Shown here: positions 42,619-49,653 of the stretch, piece after piece
Layout of the letters: each line of letters opens with the position of its first letter
Numbering within the stretch: the stretch's first letter is position 1
Assembly (NCBI GenBank): GCA_022820725.1
Contig: JAJEFA010000021.1
Location: 186,001-250,000, forward strand
Length of the DNA: 64,000 bases
Direction: 5' to 3'
Origin: Candidatus Binatia bacterium
Lineage (GTDB): Bacteria > Desulfobacterota > Binatia > Bin18
The notes under the pieces: model-generated
Told to the model about the DNA's origin: nothing
The model's database searches: none
Seen by the model: the letters and a program-made list of their open reading frames with translations, nothing else
Translations under genes and position numbers: made by a program

Positions 42619-44058
42619 ATGGCAAGACTACCAAAGCTGACCGGCCTCTTCCTTGGTGCAGGGGCATCTTACGAGGCTGGAATGCCCCTTGTCGGGGACC
42701 TAACCACTGAGCTGAAGACATGGCTCACTCCCGAGAAACTCCGATCGTTCAACGAGTCGTGGCGTTCTCAGGGAGGAGGGTATCCTGATAACGTCATTGA
42801 CGATTTCGTCGGCGTTCTCTCCAGGTCGGATTTACACTATGAGAACATGCTTGGGTATCTCGAAACACAGTACATGCGCGGCTCTCTCGCATCACAGGAG
42901 TATGACCACTTGTATGCGTGGCTGGTGCAGATGGTGTACTTCATTCTCTACTATCGACACATCAAAAATGTTGACTACATCCGGCGGAACCTAAAGTACT
43001 ATGACGGCTTGTCCACGTTTGCCGACGATAACAAGCCGCTATGGATCTTTTCTCTGAATCACGACCTTATTATCGAGTGTCTAGCGACTACTGTGGATGA
43101 TCTACCGCTGAGCTCGGGCTTCACAAGTGAGGTAGTACGTCTTCCTCGAAGAAACCAGAGCCGTACAATTACCGGCCACTTGAGGGCCGAGGTGCTTCCC
43201 GGTAGCGACCTTGAGCAATCGGCCATGTCGTTTTTTCAATATGGCACTCGCGGAATCAACCTGCTGAAGCTCCACGGCGCTCTCGATATCTTCACGTTTC
43301 GGGATGGCAAGGACCTTCTGAAGGTCTTGCCCGTCGAGAACAGCGTCGATGGGGTGCTGGATGCACTTCGCGCTACCAACGAGGAACTCAACTGCTTTCC
43401 CGAGAATTCGGTGATGGCAACGAACGAAATTGCCTATGCCGACGAGATAGGCGAGATTCAGTTTCTTCGTCGTTCTCTCTTGGCAGGTGCTTACAAATTC
43501 AATCCGAGAAGTAGCCAAGTGCTTCCCCGGCCACTGCTGAAGCATTTCCAGTCATACGTCAATTACCTTCAGTCATTGGTCTGCATTGGCTACGGATTTG
43601 GCGATAGTCACATCAATCAGGTGATGCGTGAATGGCTGGAGTTTAGCGCGGACCGCCGACTGGTGATCGTCAAGCCCGACGCCACTTCTGTCCCGGAGGA
43701 GTTTCTGCACGTTGCTCCCCAGGTTGAACTGCAACCATCCACTGCAACCGCCTATCTGGACTCATTCGCGGGAATTGTCCGCCCAAAACGTGAAGCCAAT
43801 GAGAAGCGCCTTGCATCCTGGATGCGGCGATGCGGTGACACAGCAAAGTCTGAGATACAGATGTTCCTGTATGACCACATGCGCAGGCAGGTGGACTCGC
43901 TAGCGGAGCGGCTCAAAATGCTTCCTGTTCGTAATGGTGACTTAGATACTGACGCCCTCGGTGTACCGGTTGACGAACTCATCGAGGACGTAAGAAAGCG
44001 GGGCTTGGCACTCTACGATGCTGAAATTGAGGCGTTCCTTGCAAGCCGGGATATTTAG
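42619..44058 (+). CDS. SIR2-like NAD-binding domain protein, probable anti-phage defence gene
   Basis: The 479-residue protein has the SIR2 fold elements in order: GLFLGAGASYEAGMPLVGDL (NAD-binding GAG-S), WIFSLNHDLIIE (Asn-His-Asp), INLLKLHGALDIF (the KLHG catalytic His) and LVCIGYGFGDSHINQVMREW. This is the SIR2_2 class found in defence proteins such as ThsA and DSR families, which hydrolyse NAD on infection, rather than protein deacetylases, because no four-cysteine zinc ribbon is seen. The last 120 residues are helical and unassigned. It stands alone between a radical SAM gene and hppA, with somewhat lower GC than its neighbours, suggesting acquisition. NADase activity is inference. Confidence 0.78.
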   Translation: MARLPKLTGLFLGAGASYEAGMPLVGDLTTELKTWLTPEKLRSFNESWRSQGGGYPDNVIDDFVGVLSRSDLHYENMLGYLETQYMRGSLASQEYDHLYAWLVQMVYFILYYRHIKNVDYIRRNLKYYDGLSTFADDNKPLWIFSLNHDLIIECLATTVDDLPLSSGFTSEVVRLPRRNQSRTITGHLRAEVLPGSDLEQSAMSFFQYGTRGINLLKLHGALDIFTFRDGKDLLKVLPVENSVDGVLDALRATNEELNCFPENSVMATNEIAYADEIGEIQFLRRSLLAGAYKFNPRSSQVLPRPLLKHFQSYVNYLQSLVCIGYGFGDSHINQVMREWLEFSADRRLVIVKPDATSVPEEFLHVAPQVELQPSTATAYLDSFAGIVRPKREANEKRLASWMRRCGDTAKSEIQMFLYDHMRRQVDSLAERLKMLPVRNGDLDTDALGVPVDELIEDVRKRGLALYDAEIEAFLASRDI

Positions 44059-44154
44059 CCGCAATGCTGATAATTTAAGCCCTCTGGATTGCTCTCCAAA
44101 ACTTTGGAGGACCCATGCTCTTGAATGATGGGGAGAGATACGGACTGTACAAAT

Positions 44155-44183
44155 AAAAAGGGCGGGTACCAAGACCCGCCCTT
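44155..44183 (-). terminator. Rho-independent terminator of hppA
   Basis: On the minus strand AAGGGCGGGT (44183-44174) pairs perfectly with ACCCGCCCTT (44167-44158) across a six-base loop, followed by a T run. It lies about 25 bases after the hppA stop and before the convergent SIR2 gene. Confidence 0.85.
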
Positions 44184-44207
44184 CATGCTTCACAGTGAAA
44201 ATGCCGG

Positions 44208-46280
44208 CTATACCAGCAGCGGTGCGATCACCAGCGCCACGACCGCCATCAACTTGATCAGGATATTGAGCGAGGGGCCCGAGGTGTCTTTCAGCGGATC
44301 GCCGACCGTGTCGCCCACGACGGTGGCCTTGTGGGCTTCCGATCCTTTGGCCTCACCCTCGATCTCGCCCTTTTCGATCGATTTTTTGGCGTTGTCCCAG
44401 GCGCCGCCCGCGTTGGCCATAAACAGGGCCAACAACACGCCGGTCACGGTCGCCCCGGCGAGCATGCCACCCAGGGCCGCCGCACCCAGAACCAGACCGA
44501 CCACCACCGGAGCCACCACCGCGGTCAGGCCGGGCAGGACCATTTCCTTGAGGGCGGCTGCGGTTGAAATATCCACGCAGCGGGCTGCGTCCGGCCGAGC
44601 GCCTTCCTTGCCTTCGAGCAGGCCGGGGATTTCGCGGAACTGACGCCGGATTTCATCCACCATCTGACCGGCTGCCCGGCCCACCGCGGTCATGGTCAGG
44701 GCTCCGATAAAGAACGGCAGAATCCCGCCCAGAAGCAGACCAATGACCACGACCGGATCGGTTACCACGATGAGCAGCGGTTCCATTCCCGCCGCCAGTC
44801 GATTCTGGTCAACAGCTTGGGTGAACGCAGAAAACAGGGCCAGAGCAGTCAGGGCGGCAGAGCCGATGGCAAAGCCTTTGCCCATTGCCGCCGTGGTATT
44901 ACCCAGGGCGTCCAGGCCGTCAGTAATCTTGCGGACGTCCGGGCCGAGTTCGGCCATCTCGGAAATACCGCCCGCGTTGTCTGCCACAGGGCCGTAGGCG
45001 TCGACGGACATGGTAACGCCTACGGTCGCCAGCATGCCGACGCCGGCAATCCCAATGCCGTATAGGCCGGCAAAGTGGTTGGCAATAAAAATGGCAGCGC
45101 AAATAGCCAGCACGGGCAGCGCACAGCTTTCCAGACCGACCGCCAGGCCGTGAATGATATTGGTGGCATAGCCCGTCTTGCTGGCTTCTGCCACCCGCGC
45201 TACGGGCGAGGCCGAGGTGTAGTACTCGGTGATCAGGCCGATTCCGACACCGACCACGCAACCCGACGCCACTGCCCAGAAAATACCAGTCGCCACGGGA
45301 AGGACATTCACCAGAACGAGCGCCGCAATAATGAACACACCCGCAGCAATGAACCCAGAATAGCGCAGCGCGTTCTGCGGTCCGGCGTTCTTGAGCGCTT
45401 TCATCGAGAAGATGCCCAGAAAGGAGGCCAGCAGGCCGACGACAGCCATGCTGAGTGGCAGGGCCATGAGGGCATTGCGCAGCACGGCTTCTTCAACTCC
45501 CGCATCGCCCAGTTTATTCCAGACATCGCTTCCTACGATGACCGTCGCGCCGATCGCAATCGTCGCAATGATGGAACCCACATAGGACTCGAAAATGTCC
45601 GCGCCCATACCGGCGACATCGCCGACATTATCCCCGACATTATCGGCAATCACACCAGGATTGCGAGGGTCATCTTCAGGGATGCCGGCCTCAACCTTGC
45701 CGACCAGATCGCTACCGACATCTGCGGCTTTGGTGTAAATACCGCCCCCGACCCGAGCAAACAGGGCGATGGAACTCGCGCCCATGGCAAAGCCACTGAT
45801 GTATTTTGAGGTTTCCGGATCAGAGTACAGGCCGAGAAAAGCGCCGACGCCAAGCAGACCGAGGCTGGCGACCGACAGGCCCATGACCGCGCCGCCGTTG
45901 AAAGCCACTAGCAGCGCGGCTCCCTCGCCCTCTGCCCTGGCTGCCTCAGAGGTGCGAACGTTCGCCTTGGTGGCTGACTGCATCCCGAGATAGCCGGCCA
46001 GCGCGGAACAGATCGCGCCGGTCAGAAAGGCGATACCAGTCTCAAGCGCGACCTTCCAGGCGAGCAGGCCGAAGACAACCAGCACAAAAATGATCAGGAT
46101 TCGATATTCACGTCTGAGAAAAGCCATGGCCCCTTCATAGATAGAGCTGGCAATCTCCTGCATCCGATCATTGCCGTCGGGCTGGCTGGAAACGGACTTG
46201 AAAATAATAAACGCCACGATGAGCCCGATCACGCCGAGAATCATTGCGTAGAGAGACACCGCATCAGAGTTGATGTCCAT
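44208..46280 (-). CDS. hppA: Membrane-bound ion-pumping pyrophosphatase, K+-dependent sequence type
   Basis: The ATG at 46280 gives 690 residues and the expected N-terminal membrane segment (YAMILGVIGLIVAFIIFKSV); the frame extends 50 residues upstream without homology. About sixteen membrane helices carry the pyrophosphate site: ADVGSDLVGKVEAGIPEDDP and NVGDNVGDVAGMGADIFES, and near the end KATVVGDTVGDPLKDTSGPS. GNTTAAMGKGFA near residue 460 has Ala and Gly at the positions that mark the K+-dependent subfamily; the K+-independent one has Lys there. Whether it pumps H+ or Na+ is not decided from the sequence. It recovers energy from biosynthetic pyrophosphate. Confidence 0.95.
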   Translation of the reverse strand: MDINSDAVSLYAMILGVIGLIVAFIIFKSVSSQPDGNDRMQEIASSIYEGAMAFLRREYRILIIFVLVVFGLLAWKVALETGIAFLTGAICSALAGYLGMQSATKANVRTSEAARAEGEGAALLVAFNGGAVMGLSVASLGLLGVGAFLGLYSDPETSKYISGFAMGASSIALFARVGGGIYTKAADVGSDLVGKVEAGIPEDDPRNPGVIADNVGDNVGDVAGMGADIFESYVGSIIATIAIGATVIVGSDVWNKLGDAGVEEAVLRNALMALPLSMAVVGLLASFLGIFSMKALKNAGPQNALRYSGFIAAGVFIIAALVLVNVLPVATGIFWAVASGCVVGVGIGLITEYYTSASPVARVAEASKTGYATNIIHGLAVGLESCALPVLAICAAIFIANHFAGLYGIGIAGVGMLATVGVTMSVDAYGPVADNAGGISEMAELGPDVRKITDGLDALGNTTAAMGKGFAIGSAALTALALFSAFTQAVDQNRLAAGMEPLLIVVTDPVVVIGLLLGGILPFFIGALTMTAVGRAAGQMVDEIRRQFREIPGLLEGKEGARPDAARCVDISTAAALKEMVLPGLTAVVAPVVVGLVLGAAALGGMLAGATVTGVLLALFMANAGGAWDNAKKSIEKGEIEGEAKGSEAHKATVVGDTVGDPLKDTSGPSLNILIKLMAVVALVIAPLLV

Positions 46281-46546
46281 GTTTTCGTTTATCCTCCTCG
46301 CCTCTGGGAATATTGAATGGTTGCCCCCGCAGGGTGTCGGCGCACGAAGGCCGCACCCGAAACGGTACGCGGGGAAGATAAACGCTTCTGCGACAAGAGT
46401 AAAGGGCCACAGATGTGAAATATGTGACACCGGGACCGGAAAGGTTCACTCAGGGGCGGATGTCAGATTCGGCGTGGTTTGCTATGTACACGCCTGCTTG
46501 CGAGGACGATGAAACTATACCTTCAAGCAGCGTGAAGGAGACAGAG

Positions 46547-46855
46547 ATGCGACCAGTACGGGATGTTTCAAAAGAAGAGAATTACCGAGTCCAGGTGATT
46601 GGGCCGGGGATGACCGAGACGGTGCGTGAGCCGGTAGAGCCCGAGCAGGTCGGCACCCTGGTCCTGCTGCCTTTTCGGGTCGTCGGATACGACACCCAAC
46701 GCGACGGCACCTGCACGGCTCGCCTGGAACATATCAATATGGATGGCAGCGCGACGGGCGGGGAGACCAGCGGTATCGCGTTGCGACCAACATCAGCGCT
46801 CGTTGTTGCCGAAGAGGAGATAACCGGCCTGTTTGAAACCCGTAACACAGAATAG
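46547..46855 (+). CDS. Hypothetical protein, 102 aa
   Basis: The frame opens at 46415, but ATG 46547 is preferred because AAGGAG stands about ten bases before it and the upstream part looks unstructured. The product is beta-rich (NYRVQVIGPGMTETV, TLVLLPFRVVGYDTQ, CTARLEHINMDGSATG), with no membrane segment or recognised motif. It is divergent from hppA across some 270 bases and converges on the CoA-transferase pair. No family recognised, but the ribosome-binding site and composition support a real gene. Confidence 0.5.
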   Translation: MRPVRDVSKEENYRVQVIGPGMTETVREPVEPEQVGTLVLLPFRVVGYDTQRDGTCTARLEHINMDGSATGGETSGIALRPTSALVVAEEEITGLFETRNTE

Positions 46856-46894
46856 CGGACACCCGCCCCACGGGGCCGCCCGGTCAGGCTAGGG

Positions 46895-46930
46895 GTAGGG
46901 GCAATCCCCTGTGGTTGCCCTTTCCTCTAC
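46895..46930. repeat. Dispersed GTAGGGGCAA palindrome overlapping a stop codon
   Basis: GTAGGGGCAATCCCCTGTGG followed by TTGCCCTTTCCTCTAC is largely self-complementary. It overlaps the stop codon (46927-46929) of the CoA-transferase beta gene. Related copies are at 5086 and 52647. Confidence 0.65.
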
Positions 46931-47733
46931 ATCCTCCTCAAACGGCCCTCGGGATCGACTCGGGTACGCAGCACGTGCAACTCTTCCGGGGTTGGTATAG
47001 GTGTGGTGGGAACCTGGTCTGGCATTCTGAGGGCAAAGCCGGTTTGGGCCTGCACTGCTTCTGGCGTCACGCCTGGATGGACGGAGTGCAGACGCATATG
47101 CTTGTCTTCTTCGTCAAAATCCATGACGCATAAGGGTGTAACACAATACTTGGGGCCTCCGCCGGGCAGCCCAAGTTTCTTGCGGGCATCCGCCCCACCA
47201 CTACCCCAGCCATAGGTGCTCATATAATCGCAGCGCTCGACCAGAATCCGCGGCGAGTGGGAATTGAGGACAATATAATAGCGACCCACGTGGGTGCTGA
47301 GCGTTGGCGTCCCGACCGATCCAGGGCCACGAAAGCGGAGTGTGGCATAGTCCGGCCCAACGCCGATCAAATTGGTATTGCCGTGCGGGTCAACCTGGAC
47401 CCCGCCAATAAAAAAGATGCGCTTATGCCAGTGCTTGACATCCTCGAAACGATGGCCCGTGTCGCTGAACGACTCGGCCCAGCGCACTACCCGATTATCC
47501 CAGGCAAAGGCCGGCAGGGGCAGAGTATGCCGGTCGGCAACATTCATGCGGGTGCCAAAGAAGATCAACTCCATATTGGGGCCGTGCAGCAGATGGGCCA
47601 GGCGCACCGCAGCTTCAACAATAGGCATAGCCACTCCGACCATCAAGTGTTCCGTGTCTTTCAGGTCGCGGGCAAGAAAAGCGGCCATGATCTCTTGCGG
47701 AGAAAGGTCTTGGGCAGAAACATCGCTCGGCAT
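46927..47733 (-). CDS. CoA-transferase family I, beta subunit (glutaconate CoA-transferase/IpdB-like)
   Basis: The 268-residue protein resembles the B subunit of the glutaconate CoA-transferase group: LMVGVAMPIVEAAVRLAHLL, FFIGGVQVDPHGNTNLIGVG (the conserved G-x-Q-x-D and GN-N pattern), HSPRILVERCDYMSTYGWGS and GGGPKYCVTPLCVMDFDEED. The catalytic glutamate of true transferases could not be identified with confidence, so a ring-hydrolase role as in IpdAB of steroid breakdown is an alternative. It follows the alpha subunit by 39 bases. Its stop codon lies inside a dispersed palindrome. Confidence 0.82.
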   Translation of the reverse strand: MPSDVSAQDLSPQEIMAAFLARDLKDTEHLMVGVAMPIVEAAVRLAHLLHGPNMELIFFGTRMNVADRHTLPLPAFAWDNRVVRWAESFSDTGHRFEDVKHWHKRIFFIGGVQVDPHGNTNLIGVGPDYATLRFRGPGSVGTPTLSTHVGRYYIVLNSHSPRILVERCDYMSTYGWGSGGADARKKLGLPGGGPKYCVTPLCVMDFDEEDKHMRLHSVHPGVTPEAVQAQTGFALRMPDQVPTTPIPTPEELHVLRTRVDPEGRLRRM

Positions 47734-47772
47734 AGTCTTTTCCTTTCCCGTATCAGGGGAGGGGGGGATGCG

Positions 47773-48648
47773 TTAGTATTCGTGCAGACCCAGCAGCCGC
47801 CTGATGCCGATCTGTTCCAAATAGTCGGCATGGGTTTCCGGTTCTCGGCAGTAGCGGGCGAAGTACGCGTGCAGGGCCGCAGGATCACCCTTGGCCGCGG
47901 CGGTTGAGGCGTCCAGATAGTCTTTGAGATGGGCATTGTCCTGGATGTAATAGCCCCGGCTGTAGAACGGATGGGCGCCGTAAGGGACACGCACGATAGC
48001 ATCGGCGCCGGCAATCGTTGTGGCCCATGGGTCCTTACGGATGTCCTCGTTGGCCACGACTTTTTCCACCTGGACAACGGTGTGGTCCGCGGCGCGCTGC
48101 ATGAACAGGTCTATCCAGCCCGGTCCGCCCACGTGCTGGACATTGCCATACGCGTCGGAAACGGCCGCATGCAAGAGGGTCACATCGGGCTTGATCGGCG
48201 GGACGGCCAGCAAGGTCTCGCCCCGAATCGGGTCGGTGAAGACCTTGAGGTCCGGGTTGACTTCGGGCAGGGAAGTCCCCACACCGCCGCGCCACGGCAG
48301 GAAGGGTAGGCCCTGGGCCGCCGCCTGGAGACCCGAGGTCAGAATGCCTTCCTCACACTCCCAGACCTCGATTTCGCCGCGCTCCGCGGCTTGGCGGAAG
48401 GCTGGGGCGACCGGCACACCAAAACCGCCGCCCGCGTAATAACTGACGACTTTTCTGACGCAACCGGCGGCAATGAGCATGTCCAGCGACAGGCCGACAT
48501 CGACAACCGTCAGGTCTTTCAGACCGCGCCGGATGATCTGACGCACAAGAGCCATTGGGGTCGGAGAGCCAATGGCCACCGTCATGCCGTCTTCGATCCG
48601 CCTGACCGCTTCCACTTCATCAATAATGTGAGAGGTGCGTGATTCCAC
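47773..48648 (-). CDS. CoA-transferase family I, alpha subunit (glutaconate CoA-transferase/IpdA-like)
   Basis: GTG at 48648 is chosen because AAAGGAAC lies just before it and the family N-terminus (SRTSHIIDEVEAVRRIEDGM) starts there. The 291-residue protein has VAIGSPTPMALVRQIIRRGL, GGGFGVPVAPAFRQAAERGE, LPFLPWRGGVGTSLPEVNPD and HAAVSDAYGNVQHVGGPGWI, which place it in the alpha subunit of two-subunit acyl-CoA transferases. With the downstream beta subunit it forms one enzyme moving or hydrolysing CoA on a dicarboxylic or ring-derived acid. No further catabolic genes adjoin, so the substrate is unknown. Confidence 0.83.
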   Translation of the reverse strand: MESRTSHIIDEVEAVRRIEDGMTVAIGSPTPMALVRQIIRRGLKDLTVVDVGLSLDMLIAAGCVRKVVSYYAGGGFGVPVAPAFRQAAERGEIEVWECEEGILTSGLQAAAQGLPFLPWRGGVGTSLPEVNPDLKVFTDPIRGETLLAVPPIKPDVTLLHAAVSDAYGNVQHVGGPGWIDLFMQRAADHTVVQVEKVVANEDIRKDPWATTIAGADAIVRVPYGAHPFYSRGYYIQDNAHLKDYLDASTAAAKGDPAALHAYFARYCREPETHADYLEQIGIRRLLGLHEY

Positions 48649-48700
48649 GAGTGTTCCTTTCTGCTGCCTGATATATGCCCCCGTGGCCTGCAAGGGAAGG

Positions 48701-48750
48701 GGTTGGGGATTGGGGGTTAGGGGTTAGGGGTCTCTAACTCCTAATCCCCG
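48701..48750. repeat. G-rich imperfect palindrome
   Basis: Runs of GGGGATT and GGGGTTAGGGG are followed by AACTCCTAATCCCC. The unit resembles the stem-loop at 16135-16190 and lies in the divergent gap before the CBS-domain gene. Confidence 0.5.
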
Positions 48751-48817
48751 ATTTGTGTTACACTGCGTGACGAAAGACATACCACTTGTAGGAGGCAGGC
48801 GCACAGGAGGAGAGACT

Positions 48818-49225
48818 ATGACAAAAACCGTACGGGACATTATGAGCGCCGAGGTGACCACGCTGGGACGGAATGACACGCTGCTGCTGGCAAAAGACAT
48901 CATGAACCTGGGCCGTATCCGGCATTTCCCGGTCGTCGAGGACGATGAGTTGGTCGGGGTGGTCAGTCAGCGCGACCTGTACCGGGCCTCGCTCGGTACG
49001 GTCATGCAATACGGAGAAAAGGCCCAGCGCGCCTTTCTGGAAAGCATCGTGGTCAAAGAGATCATGGCCGATCCGATTTCCATCGGTCCGGACGCAACGG
49101 TCAGGGACGCTGCCCGGCTGATGATGGAGCACAAAATTGGCTGCCTGCCCGTATTGGAGGACGACCGGCTGGTTGGCATTGTGACCGAGACCGATATGCT
49201 GCAAGTCGTGGTAGATATGGCCTGA
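48818..49225 (+). CDS. CBS-domain pair protein
   Basis: ATG 48818 is supported by AGGAGGAG nine bases upstream. The 135-residue protein is two CBS motifs: TVRDIMSAEVTTLGRNDTLL with RIRHFPVVEDDELVGVVSQR, and VKEIMADPISIGPDATVRDA with IGCLPVLEDDRLVGIVTETD. Such stand-alone Bateman modules bind adenine nucleotides (AMP, ATP, SAM) and sense energy state; the partner is unknown. It is followed 76 bases on by a zinc-ribbon protein in the same direction. Normal and intact. Confidence 0.9.
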   Translation: MTKTVRDIMSAEVTTLGRNDTLLLAKDIMNLGRIRHFPVVEDDELVGVVSQRDLYRASLGTVMQYGEKAQRAFLESIVVKEIMADPISIGPDATVRDAARLMMEHKIGCLPVLEDDRLVGIVTETDMLQVVVDMA

Positions 49226-49301
49226 TGGCTGTCGATTGATACCGGGTACGGAATACCGACACCATCGGAGGAAGCGATCATACCCGCGAGGAGGAGACCC
49301 C

Positions 49302-49649
49302 ATGGAAGACAAGGACCGTCTGGGAACCAAGCTGCACCAAAAAGAGCAAGCCGAGGAAAGCCGCTATTTTGCGGAACGCGACCGTGAGTTGATCAACAAG
49401 ATGAAAGAGCAGCGTGAGGTCGAGCACGAGGAAGAAATACGGGTACTGGCCCTGAATCGTTGTCCCAAGTGCGGAGTCCAGCTGACCACCCGGCTCATTG
49501 AAGAGGTCGAGATTGACGAGTGCGAGCAGTGCCAGGGCATGTGGCTTGACAAGGGTGAGCTGGAAGCCATGTCCGAGCAGAAGGGCACGCACTGGGTCAA
49601 GCAGTTTTTCGATGGCATGGGCCATATCCTGACCGGCCCCAAAAACTAG
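49302..49649 (+). CDS. TFIIB-type zinc-ribbon protein
   Basis: ATG 49302 follows GAGGAGGAG; upstream extension is unlikely. The 115-residue protein begins with a charged coiled-coil-like helix (HQKEQAEESRYFAERDRELI to about residue 45) and then a single zf-TFIIB ribbon, CPKCG...DECEQCQGMWLDKGEL. The acidic-aromatic C-terminal helix HWVKQFFDGMGHILTG follows. The family (PF13453) is widespread, with no established function; the ribbon probably mediates protein or nucleic acid contact. It may share a transcript with the CBS gene. Confidence 0.85.
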   Translation: MEDKDRLGTKLHQKEQAEESRYFAERDRELINKMKEQREVEHEEEIRVLALNRCPKCGVQLTTRLIEEVEIDECEQCQGMWLDKGELEAMSEQKGTHWVKQFFDGMGHILTGPKN

Positions 49650-49653
49650 CCGC

